From: a virus
DNA: 32,775 nt
Virus record (IMG/VR): IMGVR_UViG_3300037517_003599
Span: 1 to 32,775 of that record
Strand: one strand, 5' to 3'
Shown here one piece after another: positions 32,311 through 32,775 of this stretch. Position 1 is the first letter of the stretch. Each line of letters opens with the position of its first letter. The notes beneath the pieces were generated by a model. That model did not search any database and was not told the origin of the DNA. It saw nothing but the letters and a program-made list of their open reading frames with translations. Made by a program: the position numbers and the translations under genes.

Positions 32311-32775
32311 ATGTACGATTATTTAATTGTAGGGAGTGGATTTTACGGATCTATATGTGCCTATGAACTGAATAAAAGAGGTTTTAGAGTTTGTGTTATA
32401 GATAAGAGGAAACACATAGGAGGCAACTGCTATACGTCAAACAGAGATGGTATTAATGTTCACGAATATGGCCCTCATATATTCCATACCTCAAATAAAG
32501 AAGTTTGGGATTGGATAAATCAATTTGCTGAATTTAATAACTTTACATTAAGACCCGTAGCTTCTTATAAGAATGAAATATACTCACTACCTTTTAGTAT
32601 GTGGACTTTTACAAAATTTTGGGGAGACGTATCACCAAACATAGCAAAAGAACTTATAAGATTACAATCTAAACATATAGATGTTCCTCAAAATTTAGAA
32701 GAACAAGCTATAAAGTTAGTAGGAACTGAAGTATATGAAGCATTGATAAAAGGGTATACTGAAAAACAATGGAGA
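32311..32775 (+). CDS. glf: UDP-galactopyranose mutase (3' end outside window)
   Basis: The first 155 codons of a UDP-galactopyranose mutase, which converts UDP-galactopyranose to UDP-galactofuranose using reduced FAD. The frame is open to the end of the window. Evidence: the FAD-binding Rossmann motif YLIVGSGFYGSICAYEL at residues 4-20, VIDKRKHIGGNCYT, then VHEYGPHIFHTSN (the conserved 'YG.H.FHT' motif), YSLPFSMWTF, and KGYTEKQW at the edge. Full-length members have about 370 residues. It starts 13 bases after the DUF3431-like gene. It provides a galactofuranose donor and so predicts a galactofuranosyl step in the cluster. High confidence. Confidence 0.9.
   Translation, partial: MYDYLIVGSGFYGSICAYELNKRGFRVCVIDKRKHIGGNCYTSNRDGINVHEYGPHIFHTSNKEVWDWINQFAEFNNFTLRPVASYKNEIYSLPFSMWTFTKFWGDVSPNIAKELIRLQSKHIDVPQNLEEQAIKLVGTEVYEALIKGYTEKQWR

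Overview
The window is 32.8 kb of a large, strongly AT-rich, contractile-tailed (T4-like, myovirus-type) bacteriophage genome. Every gene lies on the + strand and the genes are tightly packed. The phage assignment rests on the ordered baseplate genes: a gp25-type wedge protein, a gp6/gpJ-type wedge protein and a gpI/gp7-like protein. A phage-type primase, a tail fiber with a self-cleaving S74 chaperone, and several large virion-type proteins support it. Most start codons lack a Shine-Dalgarno sequence and instead follow A-rich leaders, and one intergenic gap carries a TTG-N22-TAnnTTT element. Both point to a Bacteroidetes (flavobacterial-type) host, but this is inference.

Layout. (1) 1-10036: baseplate block, with gp25 (cut by the window edge), gp6-like, a DNRLRE-like protein, a modular protein with collagen-like, Pro/Thr-rich and Cys-rich parts, and a 1465-residue fusion of a gpI-like and a LamG-like region. 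(2) 10108-16434: four virion-type proteins. The last three end in the same C-terminal module (TTIGLY..N..L.AV.K) and two of them are clear paralogs over about 350 residues. (3) 16447-23942: an accessory/replication block with small unknown proteins, a GIY-YIG-like nuclease, a gp61-like primase and two long paralogs. Each paralog joins a conserved N-terminal domain (MSTGR...SCMN) to a C-terminal array of 27-residue repeats. One of them sits between 51-bp direct repeats. (4) 23977-27742: tail fiber with about 38 collagen-like GXQ triplets and an S74 chaperone, then a protein made largely of Thr-Pro repeats. (5) 27777-32775: a glycosylation cluster with GT60, GT4-type, GT25 and GT11 glycosyltransferases, a DUF3431-like protein and UDP-galactopyranose mutase (cut by the window edge). 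Most of these genes overlap or nearly touch.

How the parts may work together: the baseplate and fiber genes build the host-recognition end of the virion. Several of these proteins contain low-complexity stalks (GXX, TPTP) of the kind that are glycosylation acceptors elsewhere. The glycosyltransferase cluster starts 34 bp after the most Thr-Pro-rich gene. The two eukaryotic families it echoes, GT60 (Skp1 peptide GlcNAc transferase) and GT25 (which includes collagen galactosyltransferases), act on proteins. My leading hypothesis is therefore a phage-encoded pathway that decorates its own fibers with a glycan that may contain fucose and galactofuranose. Modification of host surface sugars remains an alternative.

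No tRNA, rRNA, CRISPR array, integrase or insertion sequence was seen, and no gap between genes exceeds about 71 bases.
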